42,113 nt of DNA from Helicobacter sp. (GTDB taxonomy: Bacteria > Campylobacterota > Campylobacteria > Campylobacterales > Helicobacteraceae): the NCBI RefSeq assembly GCF_022770205.1, contig NZ_JALEIK010000014.1:1-42113 (forward strand). Direction: 5' to 3'. Positions 17,036 to 25,260 of this stretch are shown here, piece after piece (position 1 is the first letter of the stretch; each line of letters opens with the position of its first letter). The notes beneath the pieces were generated by a model. That model did not search any database and was not told the origin of the DNA. It saw only the letters and a program-made list of their open reading frames with translations. Position numbers and translations under genes: made by a program.

Positions 17036-19509
17036 AATTTGACTTTGCACAATTTGAAAATAAAGAGTTTTTGCAAGATTTTAAAGAGGATTCGGTAAGA
17101 GAGCTTATCATAGCCCCGCTATTAAAGGCACTTGGTTTTGACACGCAAGGTGATTTTAAAGTAGCGCGCTCTAAAACCCTTACAAACCCCACAATCACAG
17201 GCTCAAACAAAAAAATAGGCGCGAAAGACTTGATGCGCCCAGATTACACACTTTATATAAAATCCAAACCTCATTGCATTTTAGACGCAAAAGCCTCCAC
17301 AGAATCCATAAACCAAGAGAGTAACAACGAACGCCAAGTCTTTTACTACGCAATCAACAAGGCGATAAAGTCCCCATATTACGCCCTATGCAACGGCTTA
17401 GAATGGACACTCTTTAGCACTAACACGCAAGAAATGCTAGAAACTTTTACCTGCCAAGAGTTGTTTTATAACACAAGCAAGCGCAATCTCTTAAAGCAGT
17501 ATTTAACCACACCGCCTAACTCTTTAAAGCAAGCCCCCACGCACACAAATATGACGTCAAAAAAGCCTGATGAATGGTATTTAACAAGAGAATTGCCAAA
17601 AATCATAATAAAACCCAAAAAAAGAGAAAAGGCAAGACATTATGGTTGCTCCGCCTACTTTACGAGACAAAGTTGGGATATTGTAGAGAGAAATATTAAA
17701 AACTTTACCGATGAAGGCGATGTAGTGCTAGACCCCTTTGGTGGTAGTGGTGTTACTGCAATAGAAGCGATGATGAATGGTAGAATTGGAATCCACGCTG
17801 ATTTAAATCCCTTAAGCGTTTTTATCACAAAGGCTTTAAGCGCGCAATGCGATTTAGACTTGCTTTATGATAGCGCAGAAGAGATTTTAGAAGAACTTGA
17901 AGCGATGCGACCAAAGAATGGAAAAGAAGCAAAGGCATTCTTAAAAAACGCTAAATACTACCCTAACGCCATTGACAATGAGTTTGGAAAAACTGCCACA
18001 CAAAAAGAGCAAGATAGCACATTTTGGATTCCGTATGATGAAATTTTACCTAAAGGTAGCAATGTGGATTCTCTCTTAGGACTTTTTACTTCTAAACAAT
18101 TAGTAGAACTAGCCTTTTTAAGACAATTAATTTTTAAAAAAACCATTCCAAGTGGAAATAAAGAAAACAGAATCCTAAAGCGCAATTTACGCTATTCTTT
18201 ACTGCTTGCATTTTATAATACCATTAATGTTGCCAACCTAACATATCACATATCAAATCATAAAGGACTTACTGATAAAGCAGGTGATAGTTCAATTTTT
18301 AGATATTATCGTTATCGTGTCGCAAAGAATCCAACACTGATTGATGTTGGTGATATATTCAAAAGTAAAATTGACAGGATAATTAAAGGAAAAAAGGAAT
18401 TACAGCCCTCCCCCCATCAGCAATCCACTTTTTACAAAGCCTATTATCAGCCCTTAAAATCCGTGATTAAAGACTTTAGCGGAACTTTGCTAGTAAATAG
18501 AGAGAATTTAGAACAATTAGATTCTATGGAATCCAAAAGCAATGGCGATAAAATCTTCCAAGCAGATGCTACAAATTTAAAAGAGATAGAAGACCAAAGC
18601 ATAGATTTTATCTACACAGATCCGCCCTATGGTGCTAAGATTCCATATTTAGACTTAAGCACAATGTGGAATGCGTGGCTTGACTTCCCTATAAATAGAG
18701 AGATTAGAGAGAAGGAATGTATAGAAAAAGGAAGCCTAGAAAAAACGCGTTATGATTATTATGATTTAATGAAAAAAAGCCTAAAAGAAATGTATAGGGT
18801 GCTGAAGTTTAACCGCTGGCTTGCCTTTGTGTTTCAGCACGAAGATGTAAGACTTTGGCAAACCCTTGTAGAAGCCGCTGAAAATCTAGGATTTGAATAT
18901 GTCAGTAGTATGCGTCAAGAAAATGGACAAACTACATTTAAAAAAAGACAAAGACCTACACGCATATTAAATGGGCAACTTATTATTTATTTTAAAAAGG
19001 TAGATAATGCAAAATCACGCACAAAGATTGAAGTTGGAGAAAATATAATAGAAAGAATATTTAAAGATATTGAAGAGATTATCGTTGAGAGAGATGGGGC
19101 GACCGCAGATGAAATTTGGAATAATCTTATTATTAAAGCAGTTGAAGGTAATTATACCGATAAAATTGTAAAACGATTTGAAGACTTTATTCTTATCATT
19201 AATGAGCGATTTGCGTGTGATAAGAACGACAAATACCATTTAAAAGAGTTTTCTGGCTTTAGCAACTATGAAATTCCATTAGAGCGCAGGGTGGAATATT
19301 TTATAAAAGCAATTTTAGGTAGAGCGCAAGAAAAAAACAAAGGCGTAAGCTTTGATGATATAGTTTTTGAAGTAATACCACTTTCAAAAAATGGTGTGCA
19401 AGCAAGTAAAAAACTTATAAGAGAAGTTTTAAAATTGTTAGCTTATGAACGCAATGGGCTTTGGTATCGCAAAGAACGCAAGCCTAGTCTTTTTGATAAT
19501 TTAGATTAA
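17029..19509 (+). CDS. Fused PD-(D/E)XK nuclease and DNA methyltransferase (type IIG-like R-M enzyme)
   Basis: An 826-residue single-chain R-M candidate. The N-terminal domain resembles the HsdR-type nuclease fold: RPD at 70-72 and LDAK at 85-88 give the PD and (D/E)XK elements. The methylase part carries SAM-binding DPFGGSGVTAIEA from residue 235 and NPL nearby, then a long helical stretch. The catalytic TDPPYGAKIPYLD starts near 530, and RVLKFNRWLAFVFQHED follows. About 150 further residues may recognise DNA. Motif I precedes IV by about 295 residues, an unusually long spacing. Such enzymes methylate and cut with one protein, so no partner is needed. Specificity cannot be read. It overlaps the upstream exporter stop by 7 bp and is followed after 15 bp by a very acidic small protein. 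Confidence 0.82.
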   Translation: MLEFDFAQFENKEFLQDFKEDSVRELIIAPLLKALGFDTQGDFKVARSKTLTNPTITGSNKKIGAKDLMRPDYTLYIKSKPHCILDAKASTESINQESNNERQVFYYAINKAIKSPYYALCNGLEWTLFSTNTQEMLETFTCQELFYNTSKRNLLKQYLTTPPNSLKQAPTHTNMTSKKPDEWYLTRELPKIIIKPKKREKARHYGCSAYFTRQSWDIVERNIKNFTDEGDVVLDPFGGSGVTAIEAMMNGRIGIHADLNPLSVFITKALSAQCDLDLLYDSAEEILEELEAMRPKNGKEAKAFLKNAKYYPNAIDNEFGKTATQKEQDSTFWIPYDEILPKGSNVDSLLGLFTSKQLVELAFLRQLIFKKTIPSGNKENRILKRNLRYSLLLAFYNTINVANLTYHISNHKGLTDKAGDSSIFRYYRYRVAKNPTLIDVGDIFKSKIDRIIKGKKELQPSPHQQSTFYKAYYQPLKSVIKDFSGTLLVNRENLEQLDSMESKSNGDKIFQADATNLKEIEDQSIDFIYTDPPYGAKIPYLDLSTMWNAWLDFPINREIREKECIEKGSLEKTRYDYYDLMKKSLKEMYRVLKFNRWLAFVFQHEDVRLWQTLVEAAENLGFEYVSSMRQENGQTTFKKRQRPTRILNGQLIIYFKKVDNAKSRTKIEVGENIIERIFKDIEEIIVERDGATADEIWNNLIIKAVEGNYTDKIVKRFEDFILIINERFACDKNDKYHLKEFSGFSNYEIPLERRVEYFIKAILGRAQEKNKGVSFDDIVFEVIPLSKNGVQASKKLIREVLKLLAYERNGLWYRKERKPSLFDNLD

Positions 19510-19524
19510 TTTAAGGGAAAATCA

Positions 19525-19869
19525 ATGGAATTCAAAGGCTACATCAAAGACACACAAAAAGAAGTAAGTTTTATCATAAAAGATAATGCGCTATTGCCTA
19601 AAGAAGCACAAGACGCAGAAGCATTACAAGAAGCTTGGGAATTTGATAGCGATGGTTTTTTGGAATTTATGGAATCCTTAAATGATGCTGTAAGCGACCC
19701 TAAAGAAAAGCTAGAAATCCTTATAAATCCGCAAGATTATGTATTTTTATATGCTAGCGATATTTATGATAGAGTATATTATGGATTAGGACCTGATATT
19801 AGCCAAGAAGAAGTAGAAGCAGAACTTGATAGAGTGTATTGCGAAGAAGTGATTTGTCAATTTGAATAG
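19525..19869 (+). CDS. Highly acidic hypothetical protein downstream of the R-M enzyme
   Basis: A 114-residue soluble protein of unknown function. By my count it has 29 Asp plus Glu against 9 Lys plus Arg, a net charge near -20. ATG 19525 follows AAGGGAAAATCA, 15 bp after the R-M gene, so the two are probably co-transcribed. No signal peptide or membrane segment is present. Small, strongly acidic proteins can mimic DNA and inhibit nucleases, and the position next to a nuclease-methylase makes that worth testing. It could equally be an unrelated conserved cytoplasmic protein. Confidence 0.65.
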   Translation: MEFKGYIKDTQKEVSFIIKDNALLPKEAQDAEALQEAWEFDSDGFLEFMESLNDAVSDPKEKLEILINPQDYVFLYASDIYDRVYYGLGPDISQEEVEAELDRVYCEEVICQFE

Positions 19870-19900
19870 TTTAATTTAATGAGAAAAATTAAGGAAACCA

Positions 19901-20668
19901 ATGCGAGTGGAAATTAGCAAAAAAATCTTAAAAATCACAGGGCAAACCAATGCGCAACTAGGGCTTATTAAAGAAGGCGATAGAGTGCTTTTAGGCTTAA
20001 GCGGGGGGAAGGATTCCATATTGTTGGCTACTTTGCTTGCTAGATTGAAGCAATATGCTCCCTTTGATTTTGAGTTTAAAGCGATAACTATTGATTATGG
20101 GCGCGGTGGAGAATACGACTACATCTTTGAATACTGCGAAAAACACGGAATCCCTTATGAACTCTACCGCACAGAGATTTATAAGATTTTAGAAGAGAAT
20201 AAAAGAGAAGGGAGCGTGTATTGTAGCTTTTGCTCGCGTATGCGTAGGGGTGCGCTCTACACAAAAGCGCTAGAAGGCGGATACAACAAGCTGGCTCTAG
20301 CGCATCATTTAGATGATGCGGCAGAGAGTTTTATGATGAATCTAACTTATAATGGTGCATTGCGTTCTATGCCACCCATTTACAAGGCGGAGAATGGACT
20401 TTTTGTCATCCGTCCTTTGATTTTTGTAAGAGAGAGACAAATCATAGACTTTATCGCTAAAAATAATATTTACATAGCCCCTGATTGCAACTGCCCGATA
20501 ATGTGGCAAAAGGATGATAAACGCCCCTTTGCAAGGGAGAAAACCAAGCAAATGTTAAAGGAAATGGAGGAGGCAAATCCAGATTTTTTCACTTCCTTAA
20601 AAGTGGCATTAAGCAATGTGCATTTAAAGAGTCTTTTTGATACGAAATATTTAGATAAACAAGATTAA
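19901..20668 (+). CDS. ttcA: tRNA 2-thiocytidine synthetase TtcA-like
   Basis: This ATP-dependent enzyme thiolates cytidine 32 of certain tRNAs. The PP-loop SGGKDS is at residues 34-39, and the CxxC motif is CSFCSRMRRG, with a further Cys pair (DCNCPI) toward the C-terminus, as expected for the TtcA iron-sulphur subgroup. Length 255 is typical. ATG 19901 follows AAGGAAACC. A run of six G encodes part of the PP-loop and could be a slippage site. Its 3' end overlaps the convergent small HTH gene by 4 bp. Confidence 0.9.
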   Translation: MRVEISKKILKITGQTNAQLGLIKEGDRVLLGLSGGKDSILLATLLARLKQYAPFDFEFKAITIDYGRGGEYDYIFEYCEKHGIPYELYRTEIYKILEENKREGSVYCSFCSRMRRGALYTKALEGGYNKLALAHHLDDAAESFMMNLTYNGALRSMPPIYKAENGLFVIRPLIFVRERQIIDFIAKNNIYIAPDCNCPIMWQKDDKRPFAREKTKQMLKEMEEANPDFFTSLKVALSNVHLKSLFDTKYLDKQD

Positions 20669-20865
20669 GATTGAGATTCCTTGTCAATTTGACGAATTAG
20701 CTCTTCAATTTCTTTTGTGTAGAAATCATCACAATTTATTTTTTCCCGTAGTTTGAAACCTGCTTCAATAATTGCAAAAAGTTCAGGTTTTGTGTATTTC
20801 CAGCGTTGCAATGTGCGTGTTGTAATTTTTAAAATTCTAGCTTTGTCTTGTTGTGTGTATTTCAT
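20665..20865 (-). CDS. Small helix-turn-helix protein
   Basis: A 66-residue protein. Its N-terminal half (DKARILKITTRTLQRWKYTKPEL) looks like a compact helix-turn-helix: a KARILKI helix, a TTRTLQRW recognition-like segment, then a helical tail. No family name is assigned. It overlaps the ttcA stop on the other strand by 4 bp and is transcribed divergently from the decayed YaaW-family gene. The gap contains perfect inverted TACGAAATA/TATTTCGTA half-sites, suggesting local autoregulation. It resembles small regulators of plasmids or toxin-antitoxin loci, but no toxin partner is visible. Confidence 0.55.
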   Translation of the reverse strand: MKYTQQDKARILKITTRTLQRWKYTKPELFAIIEAGFKLREKINCDDFYTKEIEELIRQIDKESQS

Positions 20866-20922
20866 AAAAGGCTTTCTTATTAAATTTTAAGCATTAAACA
20901 ATGATTCCTATTAATCTAAAAT

Positions 20923-20970
20923 TACGAAATATATTCATATAAAATAATTAATTTAAGAAATTATTTCGTA
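20923..20970. promoter_or_regulatory. Perfect inverted half-sites between divergent genes
   Basis: TACGAAATA (20923-20931) is the exact reverse complement of TATTTCGTA (20962-20970), with 30 bp between them. The right half overlaps a TATAAT -10 (20969-20974) for the rightward gene, and the left half lies in the expected promoter of the leftward HTH gene. The arrangement suits binding by the divergently encoded HTH protein; this is inferred. Confidence 0.45.
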
Positions 20971-21001
20971 TAATATTATGTATTTTTAGAAAGGAGAAAA
21001 G

Positions 21002-21620
21002 ATGGCAATACTAGATTTACAGAAATGCTTACTAATAACGATTTGGTAAAATATAAATATCCAGAGCACAAAGAATACATAGATTTAATTTTAGAGGAAC
21101 TTCAGTTTTTTGGAGGCAATTCTATTGTGAATGTATTTAGAGGTGGAAAGGGTGTGCTTTACAAAGAAATTCTATGTGATGTTTGTGATAAATTGAAAGT
21201 AAATTACAATGAAACATCATCAACACAAATCATTGAAGAAAATTTATTTGCAAAAATATTAGAAGATTATATAAATAATTTATCTCCAGAAGATATGAAA
21301 AAGATTGGAGGAGAGTTAATGTTTCTTTTAGCACTAAAGCGTCCTTAACTGCTAGCTTGCAAGCAATAATGAAAGCAAAAGGTTTTGCAACTTATAAATT
21401 AACGGTTATTGTAGCCAATGCGTTTTGGAAATTTATTTTTGGGAAAGGCTTATCTTTTGCAACTAATGCAACATTGACTAAAACTTTATCTGTATTCTTA
21501 GGTCCTATTGGTTGGACTGCTTTTGATATTGCTAGCCCAGCTTATAGAGTAACAATTCCAGCAGTGATTCAATTAGCGTATTTAAGACAGCTTTTAAAGC
21601 AAAAGAAAAGTGTAAATTAG
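21002..21620 (+). pseudogene. YaaW / UPF0174 family protein, decayed
   Basis: Pieces in three frames resemble the UPF0174 family (E. coli YaaW, H. pylori HP1587/HP1588), whose function is unknown. The start ATG 21002 follows AAGGAG, but only about six codons of the first frame remain before the frame changes near 21020, with roughly 30 N-terminal residues apparently lost. The middle part has ELQFFGGNSIVNVFRGGKGVLYKEILCDV. A one-base shift near 21315 moves to the C-terminal part with the hydrophobic segment and SPAYRVTIPAVIQLAYLRQL, a clear family signature. The upstream region still carries a good -10, so the gene may be transcribed. Confidence 0.75.
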
Positions 21621-21638
21621 TAACATAACTTTTACACT
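21609..21638. terminator. Possible hairpin between convergent genes
   Basis: AGTGTAAA (21609-21616) pairs perfectly with TTTACACT (21631-21638) around a 14-nt loop, exactly at the junction of the YaaW remnant and hydE ends. No clear T tract follows on either strand, so termination is only plausible. Confidence 0.35.
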
Positions 21639-23283
21639 ATTGGTGTGTAAACTCCATAGTTTCACAGGCAAAAGTTTCTGAAGTCTTAGGAAGATAATGT
21701 AAAAACTGATTTAAAAATTGCTTGTTGAAAAACATTTCTCCACAAAGAACTATGCCTTGTGTGTGGTAGTTTTCATTCATATCACGGCTAAGGTTTGCAA
21801 AAAACTCTGCTAAAGAATCTAAAATTCCAAAGCAAAGTAGGGGAGTTTCAACACCAGCAAGTTTAAAACTCATCACAGAACGCAAAGTGCGTAGTGTGTT
21901 AAGAGAAATTTTACCTTCGCTATCGCGCTCCAAGCGGAAGTCAATGCGTGGTCCCTTTTGCCCCATAAAGTTAGCAGAACTTTGTAAAACTTGCTTGTAA
22001 GCGTGTTGCAAATCTGTTTCGTTCCCTAAATCTAATAAAACTCCTGCCATTCCTATTAAATCTAGTAAATTTTCAGAGATGATGGAATCTTTAGGCAAGG
22101 ATTTTAAATGCGCAATCAAGGTTTCATTTTCTTTTGTGAAGTTTTTAAGTAGGCTTTGCGTAGTTGCATTAAGCGATTCTAAAGTAGCAATGGTATTGCT
22201 TAAATTGGATTCAAAGCTAAATTCTAAGGCTTCTTTAAAGCTATTATCAAAATACACTAAAAAGCGTGTGTTTTGTCTACCTAGATAAACTGCATTTGTG
22301 CGCTCTAAATGATTGCTTGTGATTGTGTTTTTAAATGCGTGCAGGTTCGCATTTGGTGTAAAGGGGCTAAAGCTGTGTGCTAGGATTAGCCCATTTTTTG
22401 CCACACTAATGTGTAACGGAGGGATTCCATTCTCTAGTTTTTTATCCAGTGGCAATAAATATAAACCTTGATACTCTTCTAAAAATTTGCTTAAAAGCAC
22501 TAAATGCGGTTCAAAAGGAAGAATCACATTCACAAACGCATTAGGAAAAAAGTCTGCAAAAATGCTTTTTGGACTAAGAGTAATTAAGGGCTTCTCTAGC
22601 GTGGCTAGGGCTTGTAAATCTTGCTCTTCTGCTTTAAAGATAAGCTTTGCGCAATCTAAGGAAAAAGGCATAAACATAAAATCATTCAAAAGCTTTGTTT
22701 CTTGGGCTTTGCGCTTTTCATCAAGCAAAATAACGGCGTATTTGCCAAAGATTGTTTTTAGAAAAATTTGTTCGCCATTTTTTAGTAATTGTGCATTTGT
22801 TTCTAAAGCTTGTTTTAGCTCTGCAGAGTTGCTAATTTCTAGCTTTTTATCCTTTTGCAAAAAAGTAATTTTCTCTTGTTTATAATGGATAAAATCTCCC
22901 CACAAATTACAAAAATCTTTAGAATCCTTGTTTGTAAGATTGTGAAGTTCTAAGGGAGTTAAAAAATGGCTTTTAAAGTTGGAATCCTTTTTTAAGATTC
23001 CTTGTGTGCTAAAGGATTCTATGAGCGTAAGCTCTTTAAAAGCCCATTGTAAGGATAGCGGAATGTATTGTGTTAGGGTGTTGCTAAATTCTAAAATCTG
23101 TTCTTGTGTGCCTCGTGTTTGAAGGCTAATAGAATCGTAATTTTGCACGCATTGCCCTTCTAATTGCTTGCTTTCAAGGGCAGCATATAGGGCTTGTAAA
23201 AGGAAGTTTTTAATGGAATCTGTGCTAAATTTTGTATGCTTTAAATTGGCGATATTTTCAAAAGTGTAGCTTGCAAATATCAC
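21637..23283 (-). CDS. hydE: Hydrogenase accessory protein HydE (Helicobacter type)
   Basis: A 548-residue soluble protein matching, in size and position after hydD, the H. pylori hydrogenase gene HydE (HP0635), which is needed for full NiFe-hydrogenase activity. It is not the radical-SAM HydE of FeFe hydrogenases. The C-terminal part (LLDLIGMAGVLLDLGN, then QGIVLCGEMFFNKQFLNQFL) looks like a remnant of the Kae1/HypF-like fold, ending in a gene-specific tail with one Cys. The start overlaps the hydD stop by 4 bp. The exact biochemical role is unknown. Confidence 0.8.
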   Translation of the reverse strand: MIFASYTFENIANLKHTKFSTDSIKNFLLQALYAALESKQLEGQCVQNYDSISLQTRGTQEQILEFSNTLTQYIPLSLQWAFKELTLIESFSTQGILKKDSNFKSHFLTPLELHNLTNKDSKDFCNLWGDFIHYKQEKITFLQKDKKLEISNSAELKQALETNAQLLKNGEQIFLKTIFGKYAVILLDEKRKAQETKLLNDFMFMPFSLDCAKLIFKAEEQDLQALATLEKPLITLSPKSIFADFFPNAFVNVILPFEPHLVLLSKFLEEYQGLYLLPLDKKLENGIPPLHISVAKNGLILAHSFSPFTPNANLHAFKNTITSNHLERTNAVYLGRQNTRFLVYFDNSFKEALEFSFESNLSNTIATLESLNATTQSLLKNFTKENETLIAHLKSLPKDSIISENLLDLIGMAGVLLDLGNETDLQHAYKQVLQSSANFMGQKGPRIDFRLERDSEGKISLNTLRTLRSVMSFKLAGVETPLLCFGILDSLAEFFANLSRDMNENYHTQGIVLCGEMFFNKQFLNQFLHYLPKTSETFACETMEFTHQ

Positions 23284-23819
23284 GCATAGCCTTTATAGGA
23301 AAATTTTGCAATCTCTTGTAAATCCTGATTGCCTTTTCTTTCTACAATCACATTAAGCGATTCTAAATATTTAATTGCTTGGGATTCCATAAGTTTAGCC
23401 CCTTGTAAAACTTCTTGCGTTAAATCAAAAGTTGTGCTTTCACCGATGATAAAGGGTTTGATTCCTAGAATTTTTGTTGGTGGTAAATCACCTAGCATTT
23501 CAATCATTTTTAAGGTTTGGAGTATCTCCACTTCGTGCGCACTTCCTGCCCAAGTGATGGCGTTTGGAATCGCATTAAAGTCAAAAAAATACACATCGCC
23601 AACCTTTGCATCGTTTGCATCAATGGAATCCATAATTAGCACAGAATCGTATTGTGAGATAAGCGGGATTAGGTGCTGTGCCATTGTCCCACCATCTACA
23701 ATATCCACAGAATGCTCACCGCTAAACTTGTAATTGAGCTTTAAGAGATTGGATAAATGCACGCCAATGCCTTCATCGCCAAAGAGAATATTACCTATGC
23801 CTAAAATCAGTATTTTCAA
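23280..23819 (-). CDS. hydD: Hydrogenase maturation protease HydD
   Basis: This peptidase trims the C-terminus of the hydrogenase large subunit after nickel insertion. The family motif GIGNILFGDEGIGVH, with a metal-sensing Glu/Asp, lies at the N-terminus, followed by VDGGTMAQHLIPLI, IMDSIDAND and the His-containing GSAHEVEIL. Translation starts at TTG 23819, supported by the AAGGTAGGG ribosome binding site just upstream. Length 179 is normal. In H. pylori this gene follows hydC directly; here about 4.2 kb of opposite-strand genes intervene. A TAAAAT -10 near 23855 offers a separate promoter. Confidence 0.93.
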   Translation of the reverse strand: MKILILGIGNILFGDEGIGVHLSNLLKLNYKFSGEHSVDIVDGGTMAQHLIPLISQYDSVLIMDSIDANDAKVGDVYFFDFNAIPNAITWAGSAHEVEILQTLKMIEMLGDLPPTKILGIKPFIIGESTTFDLTQEVLQGAKLMESQAIKYLESLNVIVERKGNQDLQEIAKFSYKGYA

Positions 23820-23918
23820 AACCCTACCTTAAATTGCTAATTGATTGTGGATTTTACCCAAAACGGATAAAAAATTAAAGGATAAAGTTAAGGTTTATAA
23901 AAATTCTAAAATATTATT

Positions 23919-23934
23919 AATGATAATTATTATT
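23919..23934. promoter_or_regulatory. Fur-box-like operator upstream of the metal transport operon
   Basis: AATGATAATTATTATT is an imperfect palindrome (14 of 16 positions match its reverse complement) made of GATAAT-type repeats like the classical Fur box. It lies about 24 bp before a TATAGAAT -10 element (23958-23965) and 62 bp before the first gene, the place for iron-dependent repression. It also lies between the two divergent transcripts and could affect hydDE. Confidence 0.6.
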
Positions 23935-23995
23935 AATATTTTTATAAGTTGAAAATTTATAGAATTCCCGCTATCAAATTTCTTTAAGGTTGGCA

Positions 23996-24649
23996 ATGTC
24001 GCTTTTTGATTATTCCCATTGCGATTTTAAACACATTAAAAAGCATAAGGGTATTGTTTATTTAGACACGCAGGGTTATAAAAAACCTTATGGGGATTAT
24101 TTTGAAGAAGGGCTGATTTTTTCTAAAGATGCTTATGAGGAATTTTTAAAAGAAGAGAATGTCTTTACAAGCTATAAGATTATTATCTTTCCTACGGATA
24201 TTGACCAGATTTTATTATTTGAAAATAAAAATCAAATTAAAAATTTTTTAACTAATGGAGGAATTCTTTTAAATTTTGCTCCGACTTATTTACAATATTT
24301 ACCCAAGCTTCCCCTATACACAGCGAGCAAAACACCTATTAAGCTAAGGGATATTGAACCTTTAGAGCACTGCATCACTAGGGGGGTAAAATCCTATGAC
24401 ATAAGTTATAGGCGGGGGGTTAAAGGATTTTTTTCAAGAGGTTTTATAGATTGCCCTAAAAATGCTGAAATTTTTTTAAAGGATAGCGATGGACGATGCG
24501 TCGCTTATGTAGATAACACACAAGGGCTGCTCATCCACACAGCAGGGGCAGATTTACTAGGATTTGGGTTTTTTGAAAACAGCACAGCAAAAAGACTAGC
24601 TTTTAATCTTTTGCTATGGCTCGAAGGGCATTTAAAGGAGATAGGGTGA
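23996..24649 (+). CDS. Unrecognised protein in metal-transport operon (GATase-like fold possible)
   Basis: The start is ATG 23996, 6 nt after TTAAGG, preferred to TTG 23990. The roughly 217-residue soluble protein has no signal peptide. An alternating strand/helix pattern with IIIFPTDIDQILL, then FLTNGGILLNF, and a closing segment LLIHTAGADLLGFGFFENS followed by LLLWLEG is reminiscent of class I amidotransferase-like (ThuA/DJ-1 style) domains, without an obvious catalytic Cys-His-Glu set. I cannot assign a function. It is the first gene of the Fur-box operon and overlaps the next gene, so a role in handling the imported metal chelate is inferred. Confidence 0.65.
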   Translation: MSLFDYSHCDFKHIKKHKGIVYLDTQGYKKPYGDYFEEGLIFSKDAYEEFLKEENVFTSYKIIIFPTDIDQILLFENKNQIKNFLTNGGILLNFAPTYLQYLPKLPLYTASKTPIKLRDIEPLEHCITRGVKSYDISYRRGVKGFFSRGFIDCPKNAEIFLKDSDGRCVAYVDNTQGLLIHTAGADLLGFGFFENSTAKRLAFNLLLWLEGHLKEIG

Positions 24650-25257
24650 TAAAAAGAGCTATTGTGCTAGGTGGGAGTTATTTTCATCAGGCTTTGCTTG
24701 CAAGGACTGAATTTGCGCATTTGTTTAGTGAGGTAATTTATTTGCCTAAGCTGCATAGTTATGATTTGAAAAATTATGATTGCGTTTTTCTCTCTTCGCG
24801 TTTGAATCCTAAATTTTTAAGACTCAATGCGCAAAAATTGCTAGATTATCTGGAGGAGGGTGGAAATATAGCGATTTTAGGTGGAGTGGAGGAGGAGTAT
24901 TTGCCCCATATAGTTTATAAAGAAGGAGAAGTGAATTTTTGGTGGTGGATTCACGAGGGGGCAGATTTGCCTCTTTTTGCTTTTAATGCAAACCATACAT
25001 TTTGGAATTTTCTAAGCATTGAGGAGTGTAAGTGGCATTATCACGGCACTTTTAAAGTGGAGGAAGGATGCCAAAGAATACTCATCAATGAAATTGGTGA
25101 GAACATACTTTATAAGGATGATTTGCATTTTAAAGGGAGGCTTTATTTGAGTGCCCTAGATCCGGATTTTCACATAGGGCAGGGCTTTATGCCCATTACC
25201 TTGCCCTTTTTTGAAAAATACATCCAATGGATTGAATACGACATTTTGAAAGGATAA
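24646..25257 (+). CDS. Unrecognised protein, GATase-like fold possible, paired with upstream gene
   Basis: The likely start is GTG 24646, overlapping the upstream stop (GTGA) and preceded by AAAGGAG at 24635-24641; ATG 24616 is an alternative inside the previous gene. The roughly 203-residue protein begins KRAIVLGGSYFHQALLA, then LLDYLEEGGNIAILGG, and ends with LYLSALDPDFHIGQGFMP before a short helix. Like its neighbour it resembles a class I amidotransferase fold without a clear catalytic triad. The aromatic, His-rich middle (FWWWIHEGADLPLF, KWHYHG) could bind a metal or ligand. Together the two may process or sense a metal complex; this is inference. Confidence 0.65.
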   Translation: MIKRAIVLGGSYFHQALLARTEFAHLFSEVIYLPKLHSYDLKNYDCVFLSSRLNPKFLRLNAQKLLDYLEEGGNIAILGGVEEEYLPHIVYKEGEVNFWWWIHEGADLPLFAFNANHTFWNFLSIEECKWHYHGTFKVEEGCQRILINEIGENILYKDDLHFKGRLYLSALDPDFHIGQGFMPITLPFFEKYIQWIEYDILKG

Positions 25258-25260
25258 ATT

